From Streptomyces cylindrosporus (GTDB lineage Bacteria; Actinomycetota; Actinomycetes; Streptomycetales; Streptomycetaceae), in contig NZ_JALDAY010000005.1 in NCBI RefSeq assembly GCF_022698165.1, forward strand, positions 1 to 64,000: a stretch of 64,000 nucleotides of DNA, written 5' to 3'. Both the position numbers and the translations under genes were made by a program. The notes below the pieces were generated by a model. It had not been told where the DNA came from. It made no database searches and saw only the letters and a list, made by a program, of their open reading frames with translations. Shown piece by piece: positions 1 to 7,197 of the stretch. How positions within the stretch are numbered: position 1 is the first letter of the stretch; the number at the start of each line of letters is the position of its first letter.

Positions 1-366
1 CGATTGAGGCTCCCTCCTTGAAACAAGCCGAGTTTAGGGACTGCCGACGAGGCACTTCGACCCATCCCCAATGGTGAGCTTGCCCACACGGAGCGTGATT
101 CGAGGCTTGCTCGACCCGTGAAATCCCTTGTCGCACCTAGGTATGCAGGACTCCTTCCGGCAACCCTAGCCCTCTCATGTGGTCAAGGTCTCTGTGAGAG
201 CGTGCTGCGGGCCACTCCGTTTCTTTGTGGAGTCCCTACGAATGGCCCAACGATTCTTTGCGGTCGGCACAACCCTTGTCCCAGGGTTTACCCGTTAGTA
301 GCGTTCGCGAGGTACCGAAACGTACTTGAGGTAACAACAGCTCGGCTCGAGAGTGGGTGGGGACCG
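1..366 (-). promoter_or_regulatory. Low-GC structured leader, probably of an off-window minus-strand gene
   Basis: No convincing gene lies here. Bases 121-300 are about 56% G+C, far below the surrounding DNA. Read on the minus strand, bases 1-20 hold AAGGAGGGAG, an excellent Shine-Dalgarno sequence pointing off the left edge, so this is probably a long 5' leader. Small dyads are visible: AACCCT (271-276) with AGGGTT (283-288), CTCTCA with TGAGAG around 172-213, and CACTCC with GGAGTC around 214-233. In related Streptomyces the alpha subunit gene accA2 sits next to maf and pccB, so it is the likely downstream gene; that identity is inferred. The same DNA must also hold the promoter of the plus-strand gene at 367. 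Confidence 0.45.
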
Positions 367-843
367 GTGATACGCAGGCCGGTGGCGTGGGTGGTGGCGG
401 TCGTGCTCTTCGTCGAGGCGTTCGGCGTCGCCGCGCTGAACTGGTTCCTCGGGATCGTCGTCGACCGCCAGGACATGTCCCTGGCCGGGCTCGACCCCGA
501 CATGATGTCCATGTCCTCGAAGATCGGCGGACTCCTCTTCGGCGCCTACTTCGCCCTGTGCGGCGTGGCCGCGCTCTTCGTGGCCCTGCGCAACCGGCCG
601 CCGGCCGGCCTCGGCCGCATCCTCCTCATCAGCGCGGCCGTCGTGCACGGGCTGCTCGGCGCCTTCGCGTGGGGCCTGGTCGGCTGGTCGGCGTTCCTCT
701 TCATGGTGGTCGTGCTGGGGCTGATCGTGCTCCTGCTGATGACGTACGACCGCCCGCCGACGCCGGCCGCGGAGGACCCCGAGGACACCAAGGGCGACGA
801 CGGGTCGCCGGTCAGCCCTCCGCCGGCGCCCACAACTCCGTGA
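367..843 (+). CDS. Small four-helix membrane protein, function unknown
   Basis: A 158-residue protein. Hydrophobic segments at about residues 5-27, 52-74, 84-104 and 108-128 predict four membrane helices. The cytoplasmic tail is rich in Pro, Asp and Glu. I start it at the GTG at 367, preceded by a G-rich GGTGGGGA, because the protein becomes hydrophobic at once. The frame stays open back to 118 but that DNA is low-GC and gives an unlikely peptide. Its last 32 bases overlap the 3' end of the convergent maf gene. Similar small membrane proteins occur at this position next to the carboxylase genes in other Streptomyces, as I remember the order. No function can be assigned. Confidence 0.75.
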   Translation: MIRRPVAWVVAVVLFVEAFGVAALNWFLGIVVDRQDMSLAGLDPDMMSMSSKIGGLLFGAYFALCGVAALFVALRNRPPAGLGRILLISAAVVHGLLGAFAWGLVGWSAFLFMVVVLGLIVLLLMTYDRPPTPAAEDPEDTKGDDGSPVSPPPAPTTP

Positions 844-1432
844 TGCCGACGCCCAGTCGGGCGAGCAGCTTGCGGACCAGGGGGAGGCTGATGCCGATCA
901 CATTGCCGTGGTCGCCGTCGATGCCCTCGATGAACGGCGCGCTGCGGCCGTCGAGCGTGAACGCGCCCGCGACGTGGAGGGGTTCGCCGGAGGCCACGTA
1001 CGCGGCGATCTCCTCGTCGGTGGGCTCGCCGAAGCGGACGACGGTGGAGGCCGTGGCGGAGGTGTAGCGGCCGGTGCCGGTGTCGTAGACGCAGTGGCCG
1101 GTCTGGAGCGTGCCCGCGCGGCCGCGCATCGCCTTCCAGCGCGCGGTGGCCTCCTCGGCGTCCGCGGGCTTGCCGAGGGGTTCGCCGTCGAGGTCGAGGA
1201 CCGAGTCGCAGCCGATGACGATCGCGCCGCGGGCGTCCGGGCGTGCCGCGACGACGGAGGCCTTCGCCTCGGCCAGGGCGAGGGCCAGGTCGGCGGGGGT
1301 GGGGGCCGTCACGGCGTCCTCGTCTACGCCGCTGACGATGACCTCCGGTGCGAGGCCGGCCTGGCGCAGGAGGTTCAGCCGGGCGGGGGACTGGGAGGCG
1401 AGGATGAGGCGGCGGCGGGGATGGTCGGTCAT
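812..1432 (-). CDS. maf: Maf-family nucleotide pyrophosphatase
   Basis: A 206-residue Maf/HAM1-superfamily protein. The N-terminal signature [10 protein letters not shown] matches the family phosphate-binding motif, followed by a conserved Glu/Asp-rich strand and [15 protein letters not shown], typical of Maf. Family members hydrolyse modified or non-canonical nucleoside triphosphates (dTTP, UTP, m5UTP, pseudo-UTP or 7-methyl-GTP, depending on subgroup) to monophosphates in the cytoplasm and can affect septum formation. The start is ATG 1432. It is the last gene of a minus-strand series pccB-pccE-mmpB-maf and begins 5 bases after the mmpB stop, so the two are probably co-transcribed. The substrate subgroup cannot be settled by eye. 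Confidence 0.93.
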   Translation of the reverse strand: MTDHPRRRLILASQSPARLNLLRQAGLAPEVIVSGVDEDAVTAPTPADLALALAEAKASVVAARPDARGAIVIGCDSVLDLDGEPLGKPADAEEATARWKAMRGRAGTLQTGHCVYDTGTGRYTSATASTVVRFGEPTDEEIAAYVASGEPLHVAGAFTLDGRSAPFIEGIDGDHGNVIGISLPLVRKLLARLGVGITELWAPAEG

Positions 1433-1437
1433 GTGGT

Positions 1438-1566
1438 TCAGCGTAGTCCGATGACAATCATCGCCAGGACCATCGCGAGGGCCATGAGAACGCCGAGTCT
1501 GCGCAACATGTCCTGCGTGTCGCGCAGTTCCTCCGGAGGTTCGTTCTCAGGGTCCGACCACAGCAT
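1438..1566 (-). CDS. mmpB: Morphogenic membrane miniprotein MmpB
   Basis: A 42-residue protein: [18 protein letters not shown], an amphipathic linker, then one membrane helix (about residues 22-40, [18 protein letters not shown]) ending in Arg. Size, position beside maf and pccE, and the acidic N terminus match the short Streptomyces proteins annotated as MmpB. It is below the length that routine gene finding usually keeps. Start ATG 1566 has only a weak ribosome binding site (TGGAAG). The gene follows pccE after about 100 bases that hold a strong hairpin (1592-1629) and an interspersed repeat, so it may be separately expressed. The exact role is not shown by sequence; an effect on septation or sporulation is inferred from the family name. 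Confidence 0.85.
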   Translation of the reverse strand: MLWSDPENEPPEELRDTQDMLRRLGVLMALAMVLAMIVIGLR

Positions 1567-1591
1567 GCTTCCAGGGTGCGGGTTGGACTTT

Positions 1592-1629
1592 GAGGGCGCC
1601 TGAGTAGCCGTACTCAGATTGGCGCCCTC
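1592..1629. promoter_or_regulatory. Two-tier hairpin between pccE and mmpB
   Basis: Outer arms GAGGGCGCC (1592-1600) and GGCGCCCTC (1621-1629) pair perfectly over 9 bp. Inner arms TGAGTA (1601-1606) and TACTCA (1611-1616) pair over 6 bp around GCCG, with a 4-nt bulge on one side. There is no U tract. It could be an intrinsic terminator for pccB-pccE, a processing site, or (inner dyad) an operator for mmpB. Confidence 0.6.
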
Positions 1630-1640
1630 GGTTGTACTTC

Positions 1641-1665
1641 TGTGCGCGGTTCCCCGCGCCCCTGA
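1641..1665 (-). repeat. Short interspersed GC-rich repeat, copy 1
   Basis: On the minus strand the core reads CAGGGGCGCGGGGAACCGCG. The same core (CAGGGGCGCGGGGAACTGCG) recurs at 26562-26581. It contains a small hairpin, GCGCGG-GGAA-CCGCGC. I recognise this as a repeat scattered through intergenic DNA of many Streptomyces; its function is unknown. Confidence 0.7.
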
Positions 1666-1671
1666 AATGCC

Positions 1672-1881
1672 TCAGCTGGGCCAGTAAGTGCGGGTCCATG
1701 ATGTCGGGCCCGGCTGGGGGATGCGGTGCGTCGCGATCCTTGCCGGGTCGGACCAGGAGTCCCTTGCTCGCGCGGCTTCCGGCGTCGTGGCTGATGCCGC
1801 TGCCGCGCGGGCCCTGACCACCGCCAGGGCGGCGGCCAGCTCCTCGGGGGTGGGGTTGCCCCGTACGACCTTGATGTTCAT
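1672..1881 (-). CDS. pccE: Acyl-CoA carboxylase epsilon subunit
   Basis: A 69-residue protein beginning MNIKVVRGNPTPEELAAALA and ending in TSWTRTYWPS. Both ends are characteristic of the small epsilon subunits of actinobacterial acyl-CoA carboxylases. The middle is Ala-rich and low in complexity, as usual. The subunit binds the beta subunit and stimulates the holoenzyme made with the biotinylated alpha subunit. Start ATG 1881 follows GGGAG and lies 17 nt after the pccB stop, so the two are one transcript. The gene for the alpha subunit is not in the window but probably lies just off the left edge. Confidence 0.9.
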   Translation of the reverse strand: MNIKVVRGNPTPEELAAALAVVRARAAAASATTPEAARARDSWSDPARIATHRIPQPGPTSWTRTYWPS

Positions 1882-1898
1882 CGTGGCTCCCGGCCGGG

Positions 1899-3482
1899 CT
1901 AGAGGGGGATGTTGCCGTGCTTCTTGGGCGGCAGGGACTCGCGCTTGGTGCGGAGCTGGCGCAGGCCCCGTACGACATGGCGGCGGGTGTCGGACGGCAT
2001 GATCACCGAGTCGATGTAGCCGCGCTCGGCCGCGATGTAGGGGTTGAGGAGGGTGTCCTCGTACTCCTGGATGAGCTGCGCCCGGGCGGCCTCCGCGTCC
2101 TCGGCCTCGGCGATCGTGCGGCGGTGCAGGATGTTGACCGCGCCCTGGGCGCCCATGACGGCGATCTGGGCGGTGGGCCAGGCGAGGTTGATGTCGGCGC
2201 CGAGGTGCTTGGAGCCCATGACGTCGTAGGCGCCGCCGAAGGCCTTGCGGGTGATGACGGTGATGAGGGGGACGGTGGCCTCGGCGTAGGCGTAGATCAG
2301 CTTGGCGCCGCGGCGGATGATGCCGTCGTGCTCCTGGTCGACGCCGGGCAGGAAGCCGGGGACGTCGACGAAGGTGAGCACCGGGATGTTGAAGGCGTCG
2401 CAGGTGCGCACGAAGCGGGCGGCTTTCTCGCTGGCCTTGATGTCGAGGCAACCGGCGTACTGCATGGGCTGGTTGGCGACGATGCCGACGGGGTGGCCCT
2501 CGACGCGGCCGTAGCCGGTGAGGATGTTCGGCGCGTACAGCGGCTGGGTCTCGAAGAACTCGGCGTCGTCCAGGACGTGCTCGATCACCGTGTGCATGTC
2601 GTACGGCTGGTTCGCGCTGTCCGGGACCAGGGTGTCCAGTTCGAGGTCCTCGGCGGTGACGGCGAGGTCCGCCTCCTCCGGGTAGACCGGGGCCTCGGAG
2701 AGGTTGTTGGAGGGGAGGTAGCTCAGCAGCTGCTTGATGTACTCGATCGCGTCCTTCTCGTCGCCCGCCATGTGGTGGGCGACGCCGGAGGTCGAGTTGT
2801 GGGTGCGGGCGCCGCCGAGCTCCTCGAAGCCGACGTCCTCGCCGGTGACGGTCTTGATGACGTCGGGGCCGGTGATGAACATGTGGGACGTCTGGTCGAC
2901 CATCACCGTGAAGTCGGTGATCGCGGGGGAGTAGACCGCGCCGCCCGCGCAGGGGCCGACGACCAGGCTGATCTGGGGGATGACGCCGGAGGCATGGGTG
3001 TTGCGGCGGAAGATCTCGCCGTAGGCGCCGAGGGAGGCGACACCCTCCTGGATGCGGGCGCCTCCCGAGTCGTTGATGCCGATGACCGGGCAGCCGGTCT
3101 TCAGCGCGAAGTCCATGACCTTGACGATCTTCTGGCCGTAGACCTCGCCGAGGGCGCCGCCGAAGACGGTGAAGTCCTGCGAGAAGACGGCGACGGGACG
3201 GCCGTCGACCGTGCCGTAGCCGGTGACGACGCCGTCGCCGTAGGGGCGGTTCTTGTCCAGGCCGAAGTTGGTGGAGCGGTGGCGGGCGAACTCGTCCAGT
3301 TCGACGAAGGAGCCCTCGTCGAGGAGGAGTTCGATGCGCTCACGGGCCGTCAACTTGCCCTTGGCGTGCTGCTTTTCGACGGCGCGTGCCGAGCCGGCGT
3401 GCGTCGCCTCGTCGATGCGACGCTGGAGATCCGCGAGCTTGCCCGCGGTGGTGTGAATGTCGATCGCTTCCGGCTCGGACAT
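1899..3482 (-). CDS. pccB: Propionyl-CoA carboxylase beta subunit (carboxyltransferase)
   Basis: A 527-residue carboxyltransferase that moves the carboxyl group from biotin to an acyl-CoA, giving methylmalonyl-CoA from propionyl-CoA for polyketide and fatty acid synthesis. Both crotonase-fold halves are complete. Oxyanion-hole glycine motifs GGARIQEGV and [12 protein letters not shown] lie in the N half, and [16 protein letters not shown] in the C half. The Asp of GGAYDVM (about residue 420) is the position that separates propionyl-specific PccB (Asp) from acetyl-using AccB (Ile) in S. coelicolor, so a propionyl preference is likely. I prefer ATG 3482 ([11 protein letters not shown]) to an upstream start. 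It is followed by pccE and divergent from birA. Confidence 0.96.
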   Translation of the reverse strand: MSEPEAIDIHTTAGKLADLQRRIDEATHAGSARAVEKQHAKGKLTARERIELLLDEGSFVELDEFARHRSTNFGLDKNRPYGDGVVTGYGTVDGRPVAVFSQDFTVFGGALGEVYGQKIVKVMDFALKTGCPVIGINDSGGARIQEGVASLGAYGEIFRRNTHASGVIPQISLVVGPCAGGAVYSPAITDFTVMVDQTSHMFITGPDVIKTVTGEDVGFEELGGARTHNSTSGVAHHMAGDEKDAIEYIKQLLSYLPSNNLSEAPVYPEEADLAVTAEDLELDTLVPDSANQPYDMHTVIEHVLDDAEFFETQPLYAPNILTGYGRVEGHPVGIVANQPMQYAGCLDIKASEKAARFVRTCDAFNIPVLTFVDVPGFLPGVDQEHDGIIRRGAKLIYAYAEATVPLITVITRKAFGGAYDVMGSKHLGADINLAWPTAQIAVMGAQGAVNILHRRTIAEAEDAEAARAQLIQEYEDTLLNPYIAAERGYIDSVIMPSDTRRHVVRGLRQLRTKRESLPPKKHGNIPL

Positions 3483-3593
3483 CGGTCTCGCGGCTCCCTG
3501 CCTGCTCAAAAGGGGGGACGGTTACTCATCCGTAGAGTAGTGGTGGGCTCACGAATCAGCAGTGCGGCGTTTCACACACCTAGGGTGGCTTGC

Positions 3594-4454
3594 ATGACGC
3601 CGCGAGATGCATCTGATGACAGCCGTTGGTCCGATCTGGAGCGGCCACCGCTCAGCGCTCCCGCGCTGCGGCGCGGGCTCGTGCGGGACGGTGGGTTGTG
3701 GCGGGACGTGGAGGTGGTGCGGAGCACCGGCTCCACCAACTCCGACCTGGTCGCGCTGGCCGGGGCCGGGAAGGCCGGGGAAGGGGCCGTGCTGGTCGCC
3801 GAGGAGCAGACCGCCGGGCGGGGGCGGCTGGATCGGCAGTGGACCGCGCCTGCTCGGTCGGGGTTGTTCTTCTCCGTGCTGTTGAAGCCCGTCGAGGTGC
3901 CGGTGGCTCGGTGGGGGTGGCTGCCCTTGCTCACCGGCGTGGCGGTGGCGACCGGGCTTTCGCGGGCCGCGGGTGTGGACACGGCACTCAAGTGGCCCAA
4001 CGACGTGCTCGTCTCCATCGGCGGGGAGGAGCGCAAGACCGGCGGGATCCTGGCCGAGCGGGCCGGGGACGACGGGGTGGTGATCGGCGCGGGGATCAAC
4101 GTCACCCTCCGGGAGGACGAGCTGCCGGTGCCGACGGCGGGGTCGCTGGGGCTGGCGGGGGCGGTGAGCACGGACCGGGATCCGCTGCTGCGGGCCGTGC
4201 TGCGGTCGCTGGAGGAGTGGTACGGGCGGTGGCGGGAGGCCGGGGGGGATCCGGCGGTGAGCGGGCTGCAGGAGACGTATGCGGCGGGGTGCGCGACGTT
4301 GGGGAGGGAAGTGCGGGCCGAGCTGCCGGGGGATCGGGCGGTTGTGGGGGAGGCCGTGGCGATCGACGGGGACGGGCGGCTTGTGATCGCTACGGGGGAG
4401 GGGGTGCAGGAACCGGTGGGGGCGGGGGATGTCGTGCATCTGAGGCCTGCGTGA
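3594..4454 (+). CDS. birA: Biotin--protein ligase (class I, no repressor domain)
   Basis: A 286-residue biotin ligase that activates biotin as biotinyl-AMP and transfers it to the carrier lysine of carboxylase alpha subunits. Seen: STGSTNSD, the adenylate loop AGRGRLDRQW, the catalytic KWPNDV, GAGINVT and a C-terminal SH3-like domain. There is no N-terminal helix-turn-helix, so it is a class I ligase. Start ATG 3594 has no ribosome binding site. A TAGGGT element at 3581-3586 is placed so that transcription would begin at or near the ATG, so a leaderless mRNA is likely. It is divergent from pccB, whose partner subunit it would biotinylate. Confidence 0.96.
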   Translation: MTPRDASDDSRWSDLERPPLSAPALRRGLVRDGGLWRDVEVVRSTGSTNSDLVALAGAGKAGEGAVLVAEEQTAGRGRLDRQWTAPARSGLFFSVLLKPVEVPVARWGWLPLLTGVAVATGLSRAAGVDTALKWPNDVLVSIGGEERKTGGILAERAGDDGVVIGAGINVTLREDELPVPTAGSLGLAGAVSTDRDPLLRAVLRSLEEWYGRWREAGGDPAVSGLQETYAAGCATLGREVRAELPGDRAVVGEAVAIDGDGRLVIATGEGVQEPVGAGDVVHLRPA

Positions 4455-4494
4455 GTATCCCCGGCCGTGTCACCGGGTCACCAGGTATCACCAG

Positions 4495-4523
4495 CACCCG
4501 GACGGCGGCCCCGACGCCGGGTG
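4495..4523 (+). terminator. Hairpin downstream of birA
   Basis: Arms CACCCGG (4495-4501) and CCGGGTG (4517-4523) enclose a GC-rich loop that can pair further. It lies 40 bases after the birA stop and lacks a U tract, as is common in Streptomyces. Confidence 0.55.
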
Positions 4524-4544
4524 ACTTGTCTCCACGGGAGTGAG

Positions 4545-4564
4545 CTACGGCACACCTGCCGTAG
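4545..4564. promoter_or_regulatory. Perfect 8-bp dyad in the cya promoter region
   Basis: Arms CTACGGCA (4545-4552) and TGCCGTAG (4557-4564) surround CACC. The right arm runs into TAGAGT (4562-4567), a plausible -10 hexamer about 50 bases upstream of the cya start. The position fits a repressor operator in the -35/-10 spacer; the binding protein is unknown. Confidence 0.55.
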
Positions 4565-4614
4565 AGTTAAGGCCGGTCGATACCTGACCGCGGCAGATCG
4601 GAAGGGCAGCAGGC

Positions 4615-5709
4615 GTGACCGTCGACGACACGGGCTCCGGCGCGGACGCGGACGGCGAGGACCCGCTCGCCCTGCGCCTGGAGCATCTGATCCTCGGCGC
4701 CGAGCGGCGCTACACGCCCTTCCAGGCGGCTCGTAGCGCCGGCGTGTCCGTGGAGCTGGCGACGCGCTTCTGGCGGGCGATGGGGTTCGCCGACATCGGG
4801 CAGGCCAAGGCGCTGACGGAGGCGGACGTGCTGGCCCTGCGGCGGCTGTCCGGTCTGGTGGAGGCGGGGCTGCTGAGTGAGGCCATGGCCGTGCAGGTGG
4901 CCCGGTCTACCGGGCAGACCACGGCGCGGCTGGCCGAGTGGCAGATCGACTCCTTTCTGGAGGGGCTGACCGAGCCGCCGGAGCCGGGCATGACGCGGAC
5001 CGAGGTCACGTATCCGATCGTCGAGCTGCTCCTGCCCGAGCTGGAGGAGTTCCTCGTCTACGTGTGGCGGCGGCAGCTGGCCGCGTCCGCGGGGCGGGTT
5101 GTGCAGGCGGCCGACGACGAGGAGATGGTGGACCGGCGGCTCGCTGTCGGCTTCGCCGATCTCGTGGGGTTCACGCGGCTGACCCGGCGGATGGAGGAGG
5201 AGGAGCTCGGCGAGCTCGTCGAGGCCTTCGAGACGACGGCGGCGGATCTGGTGGCGGCGCACGGTGGGCGGCTGATCAAGACGCTCGGGGACGAAGTGCT
5301 GTACGCGGCGGACGACGCGGGGGTGGCCGCGGAGATCGCGTTGCGGCTCATCGAGACGATGGCGAACGACGAGACGATGCCGGAGCTGCGGGTGGGGATC
5401 GCGTTCGGGACGGTGACGACGCGGATGGGGGACGTGTTCGGTACGACGGTGAACCTTGCGTCTCGGCTTACGTCGATAGCGCCGCGGGATGCCGTGCTGG
5501 TCGATACGGCGTTTGCGGAGGAGCTGATCCGGAGCGGGGAGGCGCCGGCGTCTGAGGCGGAGGCGGCGGAGGCGGCTGCGGCGGCGGAGAAGGAGGGGGA
5601 GGAGGCGCCGACGTATCGGTTCGCGCTTCAGCCGATGTGGCAGCGGCCGGTGCGGGGGCTGGGTGTGGTGGAGCCTTGGTTGCTCACTCGGCGGGCGCAG
5701 GAGCCGTAG
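4615..5709 (+). CDS. cya: Class III adenylate cyclase
   Basis: A 364-residue soluble cyclase making cAMP from ATP. The N-terminal 170 residues form a helical region with a MerR-like start (FQAARSAGVSVELATRFWRAMGF). The class III catalytic domain follows, with metal-binding aspartates in GFADLVGF (Asp182) and TLGDEVLY (Asp226) and the transition-state Asn/Arg in TTVNLASRLTS. There are no membrane helices. An Ala/Glu-rich insert lies near the C terminus (about residues 308-332). GTG 4615 is the start, preceded by GAAGGGCAG. In S. coelicolor the corresponding gene supplies cAMP needed for germination and antibiotic production (family knowledge). It is convergent with the gene at 5891; a long inverted repeat separates them. 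Confidence 0.96.
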   Translation: MTVDDTGSGADADGEDPLALRLEHLILGAERRYTPFQAARSAGVSVELATRFWRAMGFADIGQAKALTEADVLALRRLSGLVEAGLLSEAMAVQVARSTGQTTARLAEWQIDSFLEGLTEPPEPGMTRTEVTYPIVELLLPELEEFLVYVWRRQLAASAGRVVQAADDEEMVDRRLAVGFADLVGFTRLTRRMEEEELGELVEAFETTAADLVAAHGGRLIKTLGDEVLYAADDAGVAAEIALRLIETMANDETMPELRVGIAFGTVTTRMGDVFGTTVNLASRLTSIAPRDAVLVDTAFAEELIRSGEAPASEAEAAEAAAAAEKEGEEAPTYRFALQPMWQRPVRGLGVVEPWLLTRRAQEP

Positions 5710-5749
5710 GGCGGCAGCGCCGGGTGCGCCGGGGGTGCGTTGTGGGTCG

Positions 5750-5858
5750 GGGTCGGGGCGGTACGGCGAACCCGCCGCCCACGGGGTTGGCGTTTCTTGA
5801 GGGGCGGGCCTGCGCTACTGCCATGTACGCGGCGGGTTGCGCCGTACCGCCCCGACCC
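5750..5858. repeat. Long inverted repeat between convergent genes
   Basis: Left arm 5750-5777 (starts GGGTCGGGGCGGTACGGCG) and right arm 5830-5858 are complementary over 28 bp with one extra G in the right arm. The 52-nt spacer holds no gene. It could be a bidirectional terminator for cya and the opposing gene, or a miniature transposable-element relic. No target-site duplication is obvious. Confidence 0.75.
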
Positions 5859-5890
5859 GCTCCCGTGCGTGGGCGGCTGCGGGATGGGGT

Positions 5891-6979
5891 TCAGCGGGTC
5901 AGTGGGCCCACGCACAGGCCGACCAGGGGGACGCACACGCCGGGGTTGGACGTCTGGGTCGGCTGGGGGGTGGGTGGGGGCGTGGTGTGGTCCGCGGGGG
6001 GTGGGGAATGCGGGGCGGGGTTGGTCGTTGTGGGTGGGTGTGGGGTTGTTGTGGGGGCTGGGGTGTTCGGGGCCTCGGGGATTGTTGTGTCGGGCTGGTT
6101 CAGGGGCCTGGGGGACGTGGGGGGCGTGGAGGTGGTTGGTAGGGGTACGAGCGTTGAGCCTGCGGTCGGTGTGCCGCTGATGCCGCCCATCGGTGACGTT
6201 GCCGACGGGCTCACCCGCGGGGCCGTGCCCACGGTTGCGGCGGCGTTGGTGGAGCGCTCGGCTCCGGTGACGGGGTCCTGCCGGGGCTCGGCCTCCGCGG
6301 TGCCGTAGCCTCCGCTTCCCGACTCGGGCGCCATTCGTACGAGGCTCAGCACACCCGCCGCCAGCGCGACCCCACCGGCGGCCAGCATCAGCTTCCGGGG
6401 GCGGGGCCTGCGGTGACGGCCTCGGATGCGCGGGCCGAAGAGGCGGGGGCCGAGGGTGGGGGCTTCGGGAGTCCCGGCAGTCGTCGGGGTCTGCGGAGCC
6501 CCCGCGGACCTCGCGGTTCCGGGAGTCGGCGGGGTCTGCGGAGTCCCTGTAGACCTCGGAGTTCCCAAAGTCCCCCAAGTCTCCGGTGCTCCCGTAGTCC
6601 CCGGTGCGTCCGGTGTCTTCGGCGTGTTCGCCGACCCGGGAGCCTTCGGCCTCCTCGCAGCCCCCCGTGCCCCCGCAGCCTCTGGTGTCTTCAGTGCCCC
6701 CGGTGTCCTCGGCGTCCCCAAAGTCCTTGCCGCCTCCGATGCCTTCAAGGCCTCCGGCGCGCCCGCAGCCCCCGATGTCCTCAGAGCCCCCTGCGCCCCC
6801 ACAGCCCTCTGTGCCCCCACAGACCCCGCAGCTGCCGCGGTCTCCAGCGCCCCGGGTGTCCCCGCAGCTGCCGCAGCCCCTGAGGCTGCCGCAGGCTCCA
6901 GCGTCCCCGCAGCCCCCGAAGTCCCCATCGCCCCCAAAGCCCCCGCCGCCCGTGGCCTGGTCGCCATGTTTCTTGGCAT
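5891..6979 (-). CDS. Low-complexity single-pass membrane protein
   Basis: A 362-residue protein of unknown function. Residues 1-185 are a degenerate Ala/Gly/Thr/Pro repeat (units such as GTPEA, GTPGA), then a basic stretch RIRGRHRRPRPRK and one membrane helix (LMLAAGGVALAAGVLSLV). A Pro/Thr/Ser-rich outer segment follows, with a short conserved-looking end NPGVCVPLVGLCVGPLTR containing two cysteines. I start it at ATG 6979 because GGGAGGGA lies 9 bases upstream; the frame stays open a further 102 bases. The topology suggests an N-in, C-out protein whose terminal Cys pair faces the wall. The repeat region may vary in length between strains. It could be over-called in part, but the helix and C terminus look real. 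Confidence 0.65.
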   Translation of the reverse strand: MPRNMATRPRAAGALGAMGTSGAAGTLEPAAASGAAAAAGTPGALETAAAAGSVGAQRAVGAQGALRTSGAAGAPEALKASEAARTLGTPRTPGALKTPEAAGARGAARRPKAPGSANTPKTPDAPGTTGAPETWGTLGTPRSTGTPQTPPTPGTARSAGAPQTPTTAGTPEAPTLGPRLFGPRIRGRHRRPRPRKLMLAAGGVALAAGVLSLVRMAPESGSGGYGTAEAEPRQDPVTGAERSTNAAATVGTAPRVSPSATSPMGGISGTPTAGSTLVPLPTTSTPPTSPRPLNQPDTTIPEAPNTPAPTTTPHPPTTTNPAPHSPPPADHTTPPPTPQPTQTSNPGVCVPLVGLCVGPLTR

Positions 6980-7170
6980 CTCGTTGTCCCTCCCCAATGC
7001 GCTCGCGCCCCCGATGCGCCGTGGCGGACGCACGTTATGCGCTCCTGTGGGCGGTCGGTTGGGAGTTGGGTGGGATGTCACTCGAACGGGGTGTCGGGCT
7101 TCGCCGCGGGAACCGGGTGGCGTCGGCCTTTTCCTGGTGGGTTGGGGCTGCGATGATCGGGGTGTCGGAT

Positions 7171-7186
7171 GTTAACCCGCGTTAAC
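7171..7186. promoter_or_regulatory. GTTAAC-N4-GTTAAC dyad upstream of the enoyl-CoA hydratase
   Basis: Two GTTAAC palindromes (7171-7176, 7181-7186) separated by CCGC form a 16-bp dyad immediately before the ribosome binding site GGAGGG of the gene at 7198. This A/T-rich motif stands out from its surroundings and looks like an operator for a small dimeric repressor. No candidate repressor gene is adjacent. Confidence 0.5.
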
Positions 7187-7197
7187 CGGAGGGTGTC

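Noticed and set aside
1..366. rRNA, tRNA, tmRNA or RNase P RNA in the low-GC left edge
   Set aside because: No cloverleaf or known RNA signature was recognised.
1917..3580. Plus-strand open frame opposite pccB, running into birA
   Set aside because: Shadow of pccB; the real birA begins at 3594 with its own promoter and a normal ligase N terminus.
5637..6308. Plus-strand frames after cya
   Set aside because: They cross the long inverted repeat and are the antisense of the low-complexity membrane protein gene; composition is Gly/Arg-rich shadow type.
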